NCBI GenBank assembly: GCA_028753945.1
Contig: JAPNXP010000003.1
Location: 6,324,001-6,388,000 of the forward strand
Origin: Hexactinellida sp. DTS-2022
Lineage: Eukaryota > Porifera > Hexactinellida
Length of the DNA stretch: 64,000 bases
Reading direction: 5' to 3'
Position 1 is the first letter of the stretch, and each line of letters starts with the position of its first letter. A program made the translations under genes and the position numbers. The notes under the pieces are model-generated. The model ran no database searches and was not told the origin of the DNA. It saw only the letters and a program-made list of their open reading frames with translations. Positions 1 to 13,841 of this stretch are shown here, piece after piece.

Positions 1-3000
1 CATAATGAAACATTCATACTTGCTTATCTAGGACATTCTACAAAGGAGAACCTCGTTAGTATTCGCTATTTATATATCCACTTTATAACATTGTACGCAT
101 TTTGCGTACAATATATAGCACACTATATACAGTAGCCCTTCGTTGGGATTCGAAATTCATTATATCAACCAATAACCTAATGAAACATTCATACTTGCTA
201 TATCTAGGACATTCTACAATGGAGAACCTCGTTAGTATTCGCTATTTATATATCCACTCTATAACATTGTACGCATTTTGCGTACAATATATAGCACATT
301 ATATACAGTAGACCTTCGTTGAGATTCGAAATTCATTATATCAACCAATAACATAATGAAACATTCATACTTGCTTATCTAGGACATTCTACAAAGGAGA
401 ACCTCGTTAGTATTCGCTATTTATTTATCCACTTTATAACATTGTACGCATTTTGCGTACAATAAATAGCACATTATATACAGTAGACCTTCGTTGGGAT
501 TAGAAATTCATTATATCAACCAATAACTTAATGAAACATTCATACTTGCTATATCTAGGGCATTCTACAAAGGAGAACCTCGTTTGTATTCGCAATTTAT
601 ATATCCACTTTATAACATTGTACGCATTTTGCGTACAATATATAGCACATTATATACAGTAGACCTTCTTTGGGATTAGAAATTCATTATATCAACCAAT
701 AACATAAGAAACATTCGTACTTGCTTAAACTAGGATATTCTACAAAGGAGAACCTCGTTGGTATTCGCTATTTATATATCCACTTTATAACATTGTACGC
801 ATTTTGCGTACAATATATAGCACATTATATACAGTAGACCTTCGTTGAGATTCGAAATTCATTATATCAACCAATAACATAATGAAACATTCATACTTGC
901 TTATCTAGGACATTCTACAAAGGAGAACCTCGTTAGTATTCGCTATTTATTTATCCACTTTATAACATTGTACGCATTTTGCGTACAATAAATAGCACAT
1001 TATATACAGTAGACCTTCGTTGGGATTAGAAATTCATTATATCAACCAATAACTTAATGAAACATTCATACTTGCTATATCTAGGACATTCTACAAAGGA
1101 GAACCTCGTTTGTATTCGCAATTTATATATCCACTTTATAACATTGTACGCATTTTGCGTACAATATATAGCACATTATATACAGTAGACCTTCTTTGGG
1201 ATTAGAAATTCATTATATCAACCAATAACATAAGAAACATTCGTACTTGCTTAAACTAGGATATTCTACAAAGGAGAACCTCGTTGGTATTCGCTATTTA
1301 TATATCCACTTTATAACATTGTACGCATTTTGCGTACAATATATAGCGCATTATATGCAGTAGACCTTCGTTGGGATTCAAAATTCATTATGTCAACCAA
1401 TAACATTATGAAACATTCATACTTTCTATATCTAGGACATTCTACAAAGGAGAACCTCGTTAGTATTCGCTATTTATATATCCACTTTATAACATTGTAC
1501 GCATTTTGCGTACAATATATAGCACACTATATACAGTAGCCCTTCGTTGGGATTCGAAATTCATTATATCAACCAATAACATAATGAAACATTCATCCTT
1601 TCTATATCTAGGACATTCTACAAAGGAGAACCTCGTTAGTATTCGCAATTTATATATCCACTTTATAATATTGTACGCATTTTGCGTACAATACATAGCA
1701 CATTATATACAGTTGACCTTCTTTGGGATTCAATATTAACTATATCAACCATAACATAATGAAACATTCATACTTGCTATATCTAGGACATTCTACAAAG
1801 GAGAACCTCGTTAGTATTCGCTATTTATATATCCACCCTATAACATTGTACGCATTTTGCGTACAATATATAGCGCATTATATACAGTAGACCTTCTTTG
1901 GCATTCGAAATTCATTATATCAACCAATAACATAATGAAACATTCATACTTGCTTATCTAGGACATTCTACAAAGGAGAACCTCGTTAGTATTCGCTATT
2001 TATATATCCACTTTATAACATTGTACGCATTTTGCGTACAATATATAGCACACTATATACAGTAGCCCTTCGTTGGGATTCGAAATTCATTATATCAACC
2101 AATAACCTAATGAAACATTCATACTTGCTATATCTAGGACATTCTACAATGGAGAACCTCGTTAGTATTCGCTATTTATATATCCACTCTATAACATTGT
2201 ACGCATTTTGCGTACAATATATAGCACATTATATACAGTAGACCTTCGTTGAGATTCGAAATTCATTATATCAACCAATAACATAATGAAACATTCATAC
2301 TTGCTTATCTAGGACATTCTACAAAGGAGAACCTCGTTAGTATTCGCTATTTATTTATCCACTTTATAACATTGTACGCATTTTGCGTACAATAAATAGC
2401 ACATTATATACAGTAGACCTTCGTTGGGATTAGAAATTCATTATATCAACCAATAACTTAATGAAACATTCATACTTGCTATATCTAGGGCATTCTACAA
2501 AGGAGAACCTCGTTTGTATTCGCAATTTATATATCCACTTTATAACATTGTACGCATTTTGCGTACAATATATAGCACATTATATACAGTAGACCTTCTT
2601 TGGGATTAGAAATTCATTATATCAACCAATAACATAAGAAACATTCGTACTTGCTTAAACTAGGATATTCTACAAAGGAGAACCTCGTTGGTATTCGCTA
2701 TTTATATATCCACTTTATAACATTGTACGCATTTTGCGTACAATATATAGCACATTATATACAGTAGACCTTCGTTGAGATTCGAAATTCATTATATCAA
2801 CCAATAACATAATGAAACATTCATACTTGCTTATCTAGGACATTCTACAAAGGAGAACCTCGTTAGTATTCGCTATTTATTTATCCACTTTATAACATTG
2901 TACGCATTTTGCGTACAATAAATAGCACATTATATACAGTAGACCTTCGTTGGGATTAGAAATTCATTATATCAACCAATAACTTAATGAAACATTCATA

Positions 3001-6000
3001 CTTGCTATATCTAGGACATTCTACAAAGGAGAACCTCGTTTGTATTCGCAATTTATATATCCACTTTATAACATTGTACGCATTTTGCGTACAATATATA
3101 GCACATTATATACAGTAGACCTTCTTTGGGATTAGAAATTCATTATATCAACCAATAACATAAGAAACATTCGTACTTGCTTAAACTAGGATATTCTACA
3201 AAGGAGAACCTCGTTGGTATTCGCTATTTATATATCCACTTTATAACATTGTACGCATTTTGCGTACAATATATAGCGCATTATATGCAGTAGACCTTCG
3301 TTGGGATTCAAAATTCATTATGTCAACCAATAACATTATGAAACATTCATACTTTCTATATCTAGGACATTCTACAAAGGAGAACCTCGTTAGTATTCGC
3401 TATTTATATATCCACTTTATAACATTGTACGCATTTTGCGTACAATATATAGCACACTATATACAGTAGCCCTTCGTTGGGATTCGAAATTCATTATATC
3501 AACCAATAACATAATGAAACATTCATACTTGCTATATCTAGGACATTCTACAATGGAGAACCTCGTTAGTATTCGCTATTTATATATCCACTCTATAACA
3601 TTGTACGCATTTTGCGTACAATATATAGCACATTATATACAGTAGACCTTCGTTGAGATTCGAAATTCATTATATCAACCAATAACATAATGAAACATTC
3701 ATACTTGCTTATCTAGGACATTCTACAAAGGAGAACCTCGTTAGTATTCGCTATTTATTTATCCACTTTATAACATTGTACGCATTTTGCGTACAATAAA
3801 TAGCACATTATATACAGTAGACTTTCGTTGGGATTAGAAATTCATTATATCAACCAATAACTTAATGAAACATTCATACTTGCTATATCTAGGGCATTCT
3901 ACAAAGGAGAACCTCGTTTGTATTCGCAATTTATATATCCACTTTATAACATTGTACGCATTTTGCGTACAATATATAGCACATTATATACAGTAGACCT
4001 TCTTTGGGATTAGAAATTCATTATATCAACCAATAACATAAGAAACATTCGTACTTGCTTAAACTAGGATATTCTACAAAGGAGAACCTCGTTGGTATTC
4101 GCTATTTATATATCCACTTTATAACATTGTACGCATTTTGCGTACAATATATAGCACATTATATACAGTAGACCTTCGTTGAGATTCGAAATTCATTATA
4201 TCAACCAATAACATAATGAAACATTCATACTTGCTTATCTAGGACATTCTACAAAGGAGAACCTCGTTAGTATTCGCTATTTATTTATCCACTTTATAAC
4301 ATTGTACGCATTTTGCGTACAATAAATAGCACATTATATACAGTAGACCTTCGTTGGGATTAGAAATTCATTATATCAACCAATAACTTAATGAAACATT
4401 CATACTTGCTATATCTAGGACATTCTACAAAGGAGAACCTCGTTTGTATTCGCAATTTATATATCCACTTTATAACATTGTACGCATTTTGCGTACAATA
4501 TATAGCACATTATATACAGTAGACCTTCTTTGGGATTAGAAATTCATTATATCAACCAATAACATAAGAAACATTCGTACTTGCTTAAACTAGGATATTC
4601 TACAAAGGAGAACCTCGTTGGTATTCGCTATTTATATATCCACTTTATAACATTGTACGCATTTTGCGTACAATATATAGCGCATTATATGCAGTAGACC
4701 TTCGTTGGGATTCAAAATTCATTATGTCAACCAATAACATTATGAAACATTCATACTTTCTATATCTAGGACATTCTACAAAGGAGAACCTCGTTAGTAT
4801 TCGCTATTTATATATCCACTTTATAACATTGTACGCATTTTGCGTACAATATATAGCACACTATATACAGTAGCCCTTCGTTGGGATTCGAAATTCATTA
4901 TATCAACCAATAACATAATGAAACATTCATACTTGCTATATCTAGGACATTCTACAATGGAGAACCTCGTTAGTATTCGCTATTTATATATCCACTCTAT
5001 AACATTGTACGCATTTTGCGTACAATATATAGCACATTATATACAGTAGACCTTCGTTGAGATTCGAAATTCATTATATCAACCAATAACATAATGAAAC
5101 ATTCATACTTGCTTATCTAGGACATTCTACAAAGGAGAACCTCGTTAGTATTCGCTATTTATTTATCCACTTTATAACATTGTACGCATTTTGCGTACAA
5201 TAAATAGCACATTATATACAGTAGACCTTCGTTGGGATTAGAAATTCATTATATCAACCAATAACTTAATGAAACATTCATACTTGCTATATCTAGGACA
5301 TTCTACATAGGAGGACCTCGTTGGTATTCGCTATTTATATATCCACTTTATAACATTGTACGCATTTTGCGTACAATATATAGCACATTATATACAGTAG
5401 ACCTTCTTTGGGATTAGAAATTCATTATATCAACCAATAACATAAGAAACATTCGTACTTGCTTAAACTAGGACATTCTACAAAGGAGAACCTCGTTAGT
5501 ATTCGCTATTTATTTATCCACTTTATAACATTGTACGCATTTTGCGTACAATAAATAGCACATTATATACAGTAGACCTTCGTTGGGATTAGAAATTCAT
5601 TATATCAACCAATAACTTAATGAAACATTCATACTTGCTATATCTAGGACATTCTACATAGGAGGACCTCGTTGGTATTCGCTATTTATATATCCACTTT
5701 ATAACATTGTACGCATTTTGCGTACAATAAATAGCGCATTATATGCAGTAGACCTTCGTTGGGATTCAAAATTCATTATGTCAACCAATAACATTATGAA
5801 ACATTCATACTTTCTATATCTAGGACATTCTACAAAGGAGAACCTCGTTAGTATTCGCTATTTATATATCCACTCTATAACATTGTACGCATTTTGCGTA
5901 CAATATATAGCACATTATATACAGTAGACCTTCGTTGAGATTCGAAATTCATTATATCAACCAATAACATAATGAAACATTCATACTTGCTTATCTAGGA

Positions 6001-9000
6001 CATTCTACAAAGGAGAACCTCGTTAGTATTCGCTATTTATTTATCCACTTTATAACATTGTACGCATTTTGCGTACAATAAATAGCACATTATATACAGT
6101 AGACCTTCGTTGGGATTAGAAATTCATTATATCAACCAATAACTTAATGAAACATTCATACTTGCTATATCTAGGGCATTCTACAAAGGAGAACCTCGTT
6201 TGTATTCGCAATTTATATATCCACTTTATAACATTGTACGCATTTTGCGTACAATATATAGCACATTATATACAGTAGACCTTCTTTGGGATTAGAAATT
6301 CATTATATCAACCAATAACATAAGAAACATTCGTACTTGCTTAAACTAGGATATTCTACAAAGGAGAACCTCGTTGGTATTCGCTATTTATATATCCACT
6401 TTATAACATTGTACGCATTTTGCGTACAATATATAGCACATTATATACAGTAGACCTTCGTTGAGATTCGAAATTCATTATATCAACCAATAACATAATG
6501 AAACATTCATACTTGCTTATCTAGGACATTCTACAAAGGAGAACCTCGTTAGTATTCGCTATTTATTTATCCACTTTATAACATTGTACGCATTTTGCGT
6601 ACAATAAATAGCACATTATATACAGTAGACCTTCGTTGGGATTAGAAATTCATTATATCAACCAATAACTTAATGAAACATTCATACTTGCTATATCTAG
6701 GACATTCTACAAAGGAGAACCTCGTTTGTATTCGCAATTTATATATCCACTTTATAACATTGTACGCATTTTGCGTACAATATATAGCACATTATATACA
6801 GTAGACCTTCTTTGGGATTAGAAATTCATTATATCAACCAATAACATAAGAAATATTCGTACTTGCTTAAACTAGGATATTCTACAAAGGAGAACCTCGT
6901 TGGTATTCGCTATTTATATATCCACTTTATAACATTGTACGCATTTTGCGTACAATATATAGCGCATTATATGCAGTAGACCTTCGTTGGGATTCAAAAT
7001 TCATTATGTCAACCAATAACATTATGAAACATTCATACTTTCTATATCTAGGACATTCTACAAAGGAGAACCTCGTTAGTATTCGCTATTTATATATCCA
7101 CTTTATAACATTGTACGCATTTTGCGTACAATATATAGCACACTATATACAGTAGCCCTTCGTTGGGATTCGAAATTCATTATATCAACCAATAACATAA
7201 TGAAACATTCATACTTGCTATATCTAGGACATTCTACAATGGAGAACCTCGTTAGTATTCGCTATTTATATATCCACTCTATAACATTGTACGCATTTTG
7301 CGTACAATATATAGCACATTATATACAGTAGACCTTCGTTGAGATTCGAAATTCATTATATCAACCAATAACATAATGAAACATTCATACTTGCTTATCT
7401 AGGACATTCTACAAAGGAGAACCTCGTTAGTATTCGCTATTTATTTATCCACTTTATAACATTGTACGCATTTTGCGTACAATAAATAGCACATTATATA
7501 CAGTAGACCTTCGTTGGGATTAGAAATTCATTATATCAACCAATAACTTAATGAAACATTCATACTTGCTATATCTAGGACATTCTACATAGGAGGACCT
7601 CGTTGGTATTCGCTATTTATATATCCACTTTATAACATTGTACGCATTTTGCGTACAATATATAGCACATTATATACAGTAGACCTTCTTTGGGATTAGA
7701 AATTCATTATATCAACCAATAACATAAGAAACATTCGTACTTGCTTAAACTAGGATATTCTACAAAGGAGAACCTCGTTGGTATTCGCTATTTATATATC
7801 CACTTTATAACATTGTACGCATTTTGCGTACAATAAATAGCGCATTATATGCAGTAGACCTTCGTTGGGATTCAAAATTCATTATGTCAACCAATAACAT
7901 TATGAAACATTCATACTTTCTATATCTAGGACATTCTACAAAGGAGAACCTCGTTAGTATTCGCTATTTATATATCCACTCTATAACATTGTACGCATTT
8001 TGCGTACAATATATAGCACATTATATACAGTAGACCTTCGTTGAGATTCGAAATTCATTATATCAACCAATAACATAATGAAACATTCATACTTGCTTAT
8101 CTAGGACATTCTACAAAGGAGAACCTCGTTAGTATTCGCTATTTATTTATCCACTTTATAACATTGTACGCATTTTGCGTACAATAAATAGCACATTATA
8201 TACAGTAGACCTTCGTTGGGATTAGAAATTCATTATATCAACCAATAACTTAATGAAACATTCATACTTGCTATATCTAGGACATTCTACAAAGGAGAAC
8301 CTCGTTTGTATTCGCAATTTATATATCCACTTTATAACATTGTACGCATTTTGCGTACAATATATAGCACATTATATACAGTAGACCTTCTTTGGGATTA
8401 GAAATTCATTATATCAACCAATAACATAAGAAACATTCGTACTTGCTTAAACTAGGATATTCTACAAAGGAGAACCTCGTTGGTATTCGCTATTTATATA
8501 TCCACTTTATAACATTGTACGCATTTTGCGTACAATATATAGCACATTATATACAGTAGACCTTCGTTGAGATTCGAAATTCATTATATCAACCAATAAC
8601 ATAATGAAACATTCATACTTGCTTATCTAGGACATTCTACAAAGGAGAACCTCGTTAGTATTCGCTATTTATTTATCCACTTTATAACATTGTACGCATT
8701 TTGCGTACAATAAATAGCACATTATATACAGTAGACCTTCGTTGGGATTAGAAATTCATTATATCAACCAATAACTTAATGAAACATTCATACTTGCTAT
8801 ATCTAGGACATTCTACAAAGGAGAACCTCGTTTGTATTCGCAATTTATATATCCACTTTATAACATTGTACGCATTTTGCGTACAATATATAGCACATTA
8901 TATACAGTAGACCTTCTTTGGGATTAGAAATTCATTATATCAACCAATAACATAAGAAACATTCGTACTTGCTTAAACTAGGATATTCTACAAAGGAGAA

Positions 9001-12000
9001 CCTCGTTGGTATTCGCTATTTATATATCCACTTTATAACATTGTACGCATTTTGCGTACAATATATAGCGCATTATATGCAGTAGACCTTCGTTGGGATT
9101 CAAAATTCATTATGTCAACCAATAACATTATGAAACATTCATACTTTCTATATCTAGGACATTCTACAAAGGAGAACCTCGTTAGTATTCGCTATTTATA
9201 TATCCACTTTATAACATTGTACGCATTTTGCGTACAATATATAGCACACTATATACAGTAGCCCTTCGTTGGGATTCGAAATTCATTATATCAACCAATA
9301 ACATAATGAAACATTCATACTTGCTATATCTAGGACATTCTACAATGGAGAACCTCGTTAGTATTCGCTATTTATATATCCACTCTATAACATTGTACGC
9401 ATTTTGCGTACAATATATAGCACATTATATACAGTAGACCTTCGTTGAGATTCGAAATTCATTATATCAACCAATAACATAATGAAACATTCATACTTGC
9501 TTATCTAGGACATTCTACAAAGGAGAACCTCGTTAGTATTCGCTATTTATTTATCCACTTTATAACATTGTACGCATTTTGCGTACAATAAATAGCACAT
9601 TATATACAGTAGACCTTCGTTGGGATTAGAAATTCATTATATCAACCAATAACTTAATGAAACATTCATACTTGCTATATCTAGGACATTCTACAAAGGA
9701 GAACCTCGTTTGTATTCGCAATTTATATATCCACTTTATAACATTGTACGCATTTTGCGTACAATATATAGCACATTATATACAGTAGACCTTCTTTGGG
9801 ATTAGAAATTCATTATATCAACCAATAACATAAGAAACATTCGTACTTGCTTAAACTAGGATATTCTACAAAGGAGAACCTCGTTGGTATTCGCTATTTA
9901 TATATCCACTTTATAACATTGTACGCATTTTGCGTACAATATATAGCGCATTATATGCAGTAGACCTTCGTTGGGATTCAAAATTCATTATGTCAACCAA
10001 TAACATTATGAAACATTCATACTTTCTATATCTAGGACATTCTACAAAGGAGAACCTCGTTAGTATTCGCTATTTATATATCCACTCTATAACATTGTAC
10101 GCATTTTGCGTACAATATATAGCACATTATATACAGTAGACCTTCGTTGAGATTCGAAATTCATTATATCAACCAATAACATAATGAAACATTCATACTT
10201 GCTTATCTAGGACATTCTACAAAGGAGAACCTCGTTAGTATTCGCTATTTATTTATCCACTTTATAACATTGTACGCATTTTGCGTACAATAAATAGCAC
10301 ATTATATACAGTAGACCTTCGTTGGGATTAGAAATTCATTATATCAACCAATAACTTAATGAAACATTCATACTTGCTATATCTAGGACATTCTACAAAG
10401 GAGAACCTCGTTTGTATTCGCAATTTATATATCCACTTTATAACATTGTACGCATTTTGCGTACAATATATAGCGCATTATATGCAGTAGACCTTCGTTG
10501 GGATTCAAAATTCATTATGTCAACCAATAACAATGAAACATTCATACTTTCTATATCTAGGACATTCTACAAAGGAGAACCTCGTTAGTATTCGCTATAT
10601 ATATATTTCCACTTTCTAACATTGTACGCATTTTGAGTACAATATATGGCACATTATATACAGTAGACCTTCTTTGGGATTCGAAATTCATTATATCAAC
10701 CAATAACAATGAAACATTCATACTTTCTATATCTAGGACATTCTACAAAGGAGAACCTCGTTAGTATTCGCTATTTATATATCCACTCTATAACATTGTA
10801 CGCATTTTGCGTACAATATATAGCACATTATATACAGTAGACCTTCGTTGAGATTCGAAATTCATTATATCAACCAATAACATAATGAAACATTCATACT
10901 TGCTTATCTAGGACATTCTACAAAGGAGAACCTCGTTGGTATTCGCTATTTATATATCCACTTTATAACATTGTACGCATTTTGCGTACAATATATAGCA
11001 CATTATATACAGTAGACCTTCGTTGAGATTCGAAATTCATTATATCAACCAATAACATAATGAAACATTCATACTTGCTTATCTAGGACATTCTACAAAG
11101 GAGAACCTCGTTAGTATTCGCTATTTATTTATCCACTTTATAACATTGTACGCATTTTGCGTACAATAAATAGCACATTATATACAGTAGACCTTCGTTG
11201 GGATTAGAAATTCATTATATCAACCAATAACTTAATGAAACATTCATACTTGCTATATCTAGGACATTCTACAAAGGAGAACCTCGTTTGTATTCGCAAT
11301 TTATATATCCACTTTATAACATTGTACGCATTTTGCGTACAATATATAGCACATTATATACAGTAGACCTTCTTTGCGATTAGAAATTCATTATATCAAC
11401 CAATAACATAAGAAACATTCGTACATGCTTAAACTAGGATATTCTACAAAGGAGAACCTCGTTGGTATTCGCTATTTATATATCCACTTTATAACATTGT
11501 ACGCATTTTGCGTACAATATATAGCACATTATATACAGTAGACCTTCGTTGAGATTCGAAATTCATTATATCAACCAATAACATAATGAAACATTCATAC
11601 TTGCTTATCTAGGACATTCTACAAAGGAGAACCTCGTTAGTATTCGCTATTTATTTATCCACTTTATAACATTGTACGCATTTTGCGTACAATAAATAGC
11701 ACATTATATACAGTAGACCTTCGTTGGGATTAGAAATTCATTATATCAACCAATAACTTAATGAAACATTCATACTTGCTATATCTAGGACATTCTACAA
11801 AGGAGAACCTCGTTTGTATTCGCAATTTATATATCCACTTTATAACATTGTACGCATTTTGCGTACAATATATAGCACATTATATACAGTAGACCTTCTT
11901 TGGGATTAGAAATTCATTATATCAACCAATAACATAAGAAACATTCGTACTTGCTTAAACTAGGATATTCTACAAAGGAGAACCTCGTTGGTATTCGCTA

Positions 12001-13816
12001 TTTATATATCCACTTTATAACATTGTACGCATTTTGCGTACAATATATAGCGCATTATATGCAGTAGACCTTCGTTGGGATTCAAAATTCATTATGTCAA
12101 CCAATAACATTATGAAACATTCATACTTTCTATATCTAGGACATTCTACAAAGGAGAACCTCGTTAGTATTCGCTATTTATATATCCACTCTATAACATT
12201 GTACGCATTTTGCGTACAATATATAGCACATTATATACAGTAGACCTTCGTTGAGATTCGAAATTCATTATATCAACCAATAACATAATGAAACATTCAT
12301 ACTTGCTTATCTAGGACATTCTACAAAGGAGAACCTCGTTAGTATTCGCTATTTATTTATCCACTTTATAACATTGTACGCATTTTGCGTACAATAAATA
12401 GCACATTATATACAGTAGACCTTCGTTGGGATTAGAAATTCATTATATCAACCAATAACTTAATGAAACATTCATACTTGCTATATCTAGGACATTCTAC
12501 AAAGGAGAACCTCGTTAGTATTCGCTATTTATTTATCCACTTTATAACATTGTACGCATTTTGCGTACAATAAATAGCACATTATATACAGTAGACCTTC
12601 GTTGGGATTAGAAATTCATTATATCAACCAATAACTTAATGAAACATTCATACTTGCTATATCTAGGACATTCTACAAAGGAGAACCTCGTTGGTATTCG
12701 CTATTTATATATCCACTTTATAACATTGTACGCATTTTGCGTACAATATATAGCGCATTATATGCAGTAGACCTTCGTTGGGATTCAAAATTCATTATGT
12801 CAACCAATAACAATGAAACATTCATACTTTCTATATCTAGGACATTCTACAAAGGAGAACCTCGTTAGTATTCGCTATATATATATTTCCACTTTCTAAC
12901 ATTGTACGCATTTTGAGTACAATATATAGCGCATTATATGCAGTAGACCTTCGTTGGGATTCAAAATTCATTATGTCAACCAATAACAATGAAACATTCA
13001 TGCTTTCTATATCTAGGACATTCTACAAAGGAGAACCTCGTTGGTATTCGCTATTTATATATCCACTTTATAACATTGTACGCATTTTGCGTACAATATA
13101 TAGCGCATTATATGCAGTAGACCTTCGTTGGGATTCAAAATTCATTATGTCAACCAATAACAATGAAACATTCATGCTTTCTATATCTAGGACATTCTAC
13201 AAAGGAGAACCTCGTTAGTATTCGCTATATATATATTTCCACTTTCTAACATTGTACGCATTTTGAGTACAATATATGGCACATTATATACAGTAGACCT
13301 TCTTTGGGATTCGAAATTCATTATATCAACCAATAACAATGAAACATTCATACTTTCTATATCTAGGACATTCTACAAAGGAGAACCTCGTTGGTATTCG
13401 CTATTTATATATCCACTTTATAACATTGTACGCATTTTGCGTACAATATATAGCGCATTATATGCAGTAGACTTTCGTTGGGATTCAAAATTCATTATAT
13501 CAACCAATAACATAATGAAGCATTCATACTTGCTTATCTAGGACATTCTACAAAGGAGAACCTCGTTAGTATTCGCAATTTATATATCCACTTTATAACA
13601 TTGTACGCATTTTGCGTACAATATATAGCGCATTATATGCAGTAGACTTTCGTTGGGATTCAAAATTCATTATATCAACCAATAACATAATGAAGCATTC
13701 ATACTTGCTTATCTAGGACATTCTACAAAGGAGAACCTCGTTAGTATTCGCAATTTATATATCCACTTTATAACATTGTACGCATTTGCTTACAATATAT
13801 AGCACATTATATACAG
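1..13816. repeat. Satellite array, ~175.5-bp monomer with higher-order repeats
   Basis: About 79 head-to-tail monomers of roughly 175-176 bp. Each carries a perfect hairpin of 10-nt arms (ATTGTACGCA / TGCGTACAAT) around a TTT loop, then an AT-rich stretch, a segment starting CAGTAGACCTTCGTT, and a segment AGAACCTCGTTAGTATTCGC. Variant monomers recur at fixed distances: copies of one marker variant lie 1930, 1404, 2282, 2106, 878 and 2104 bp apart, which are multiples of the monomer (11, 8, 13, 12, 5 and 12 units). This is higher-order organisation with nearly identical blocks; position 1931 restarts the sequence seen at position 1. The right end (10600-13816) has more variant monomers and a degraded hairpin. 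The array runs off the left edge. A centromeric or heterochromatic role is possible but not shown. Confidence 0.97.
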
Positions 13817-13841
13817 ATTATGCGCCTATTAATCAACTTAG

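Noticed and set aside
102..13541. Repeated ~69-aa open frames (MRTIYS...YIQ type) across the first 13.5 kb
   Set aside because: They recur with the satellite period, exist because one frame of the monomer lacks stops, and vary exactly as the repeat does. No codon-level sign of a gene.
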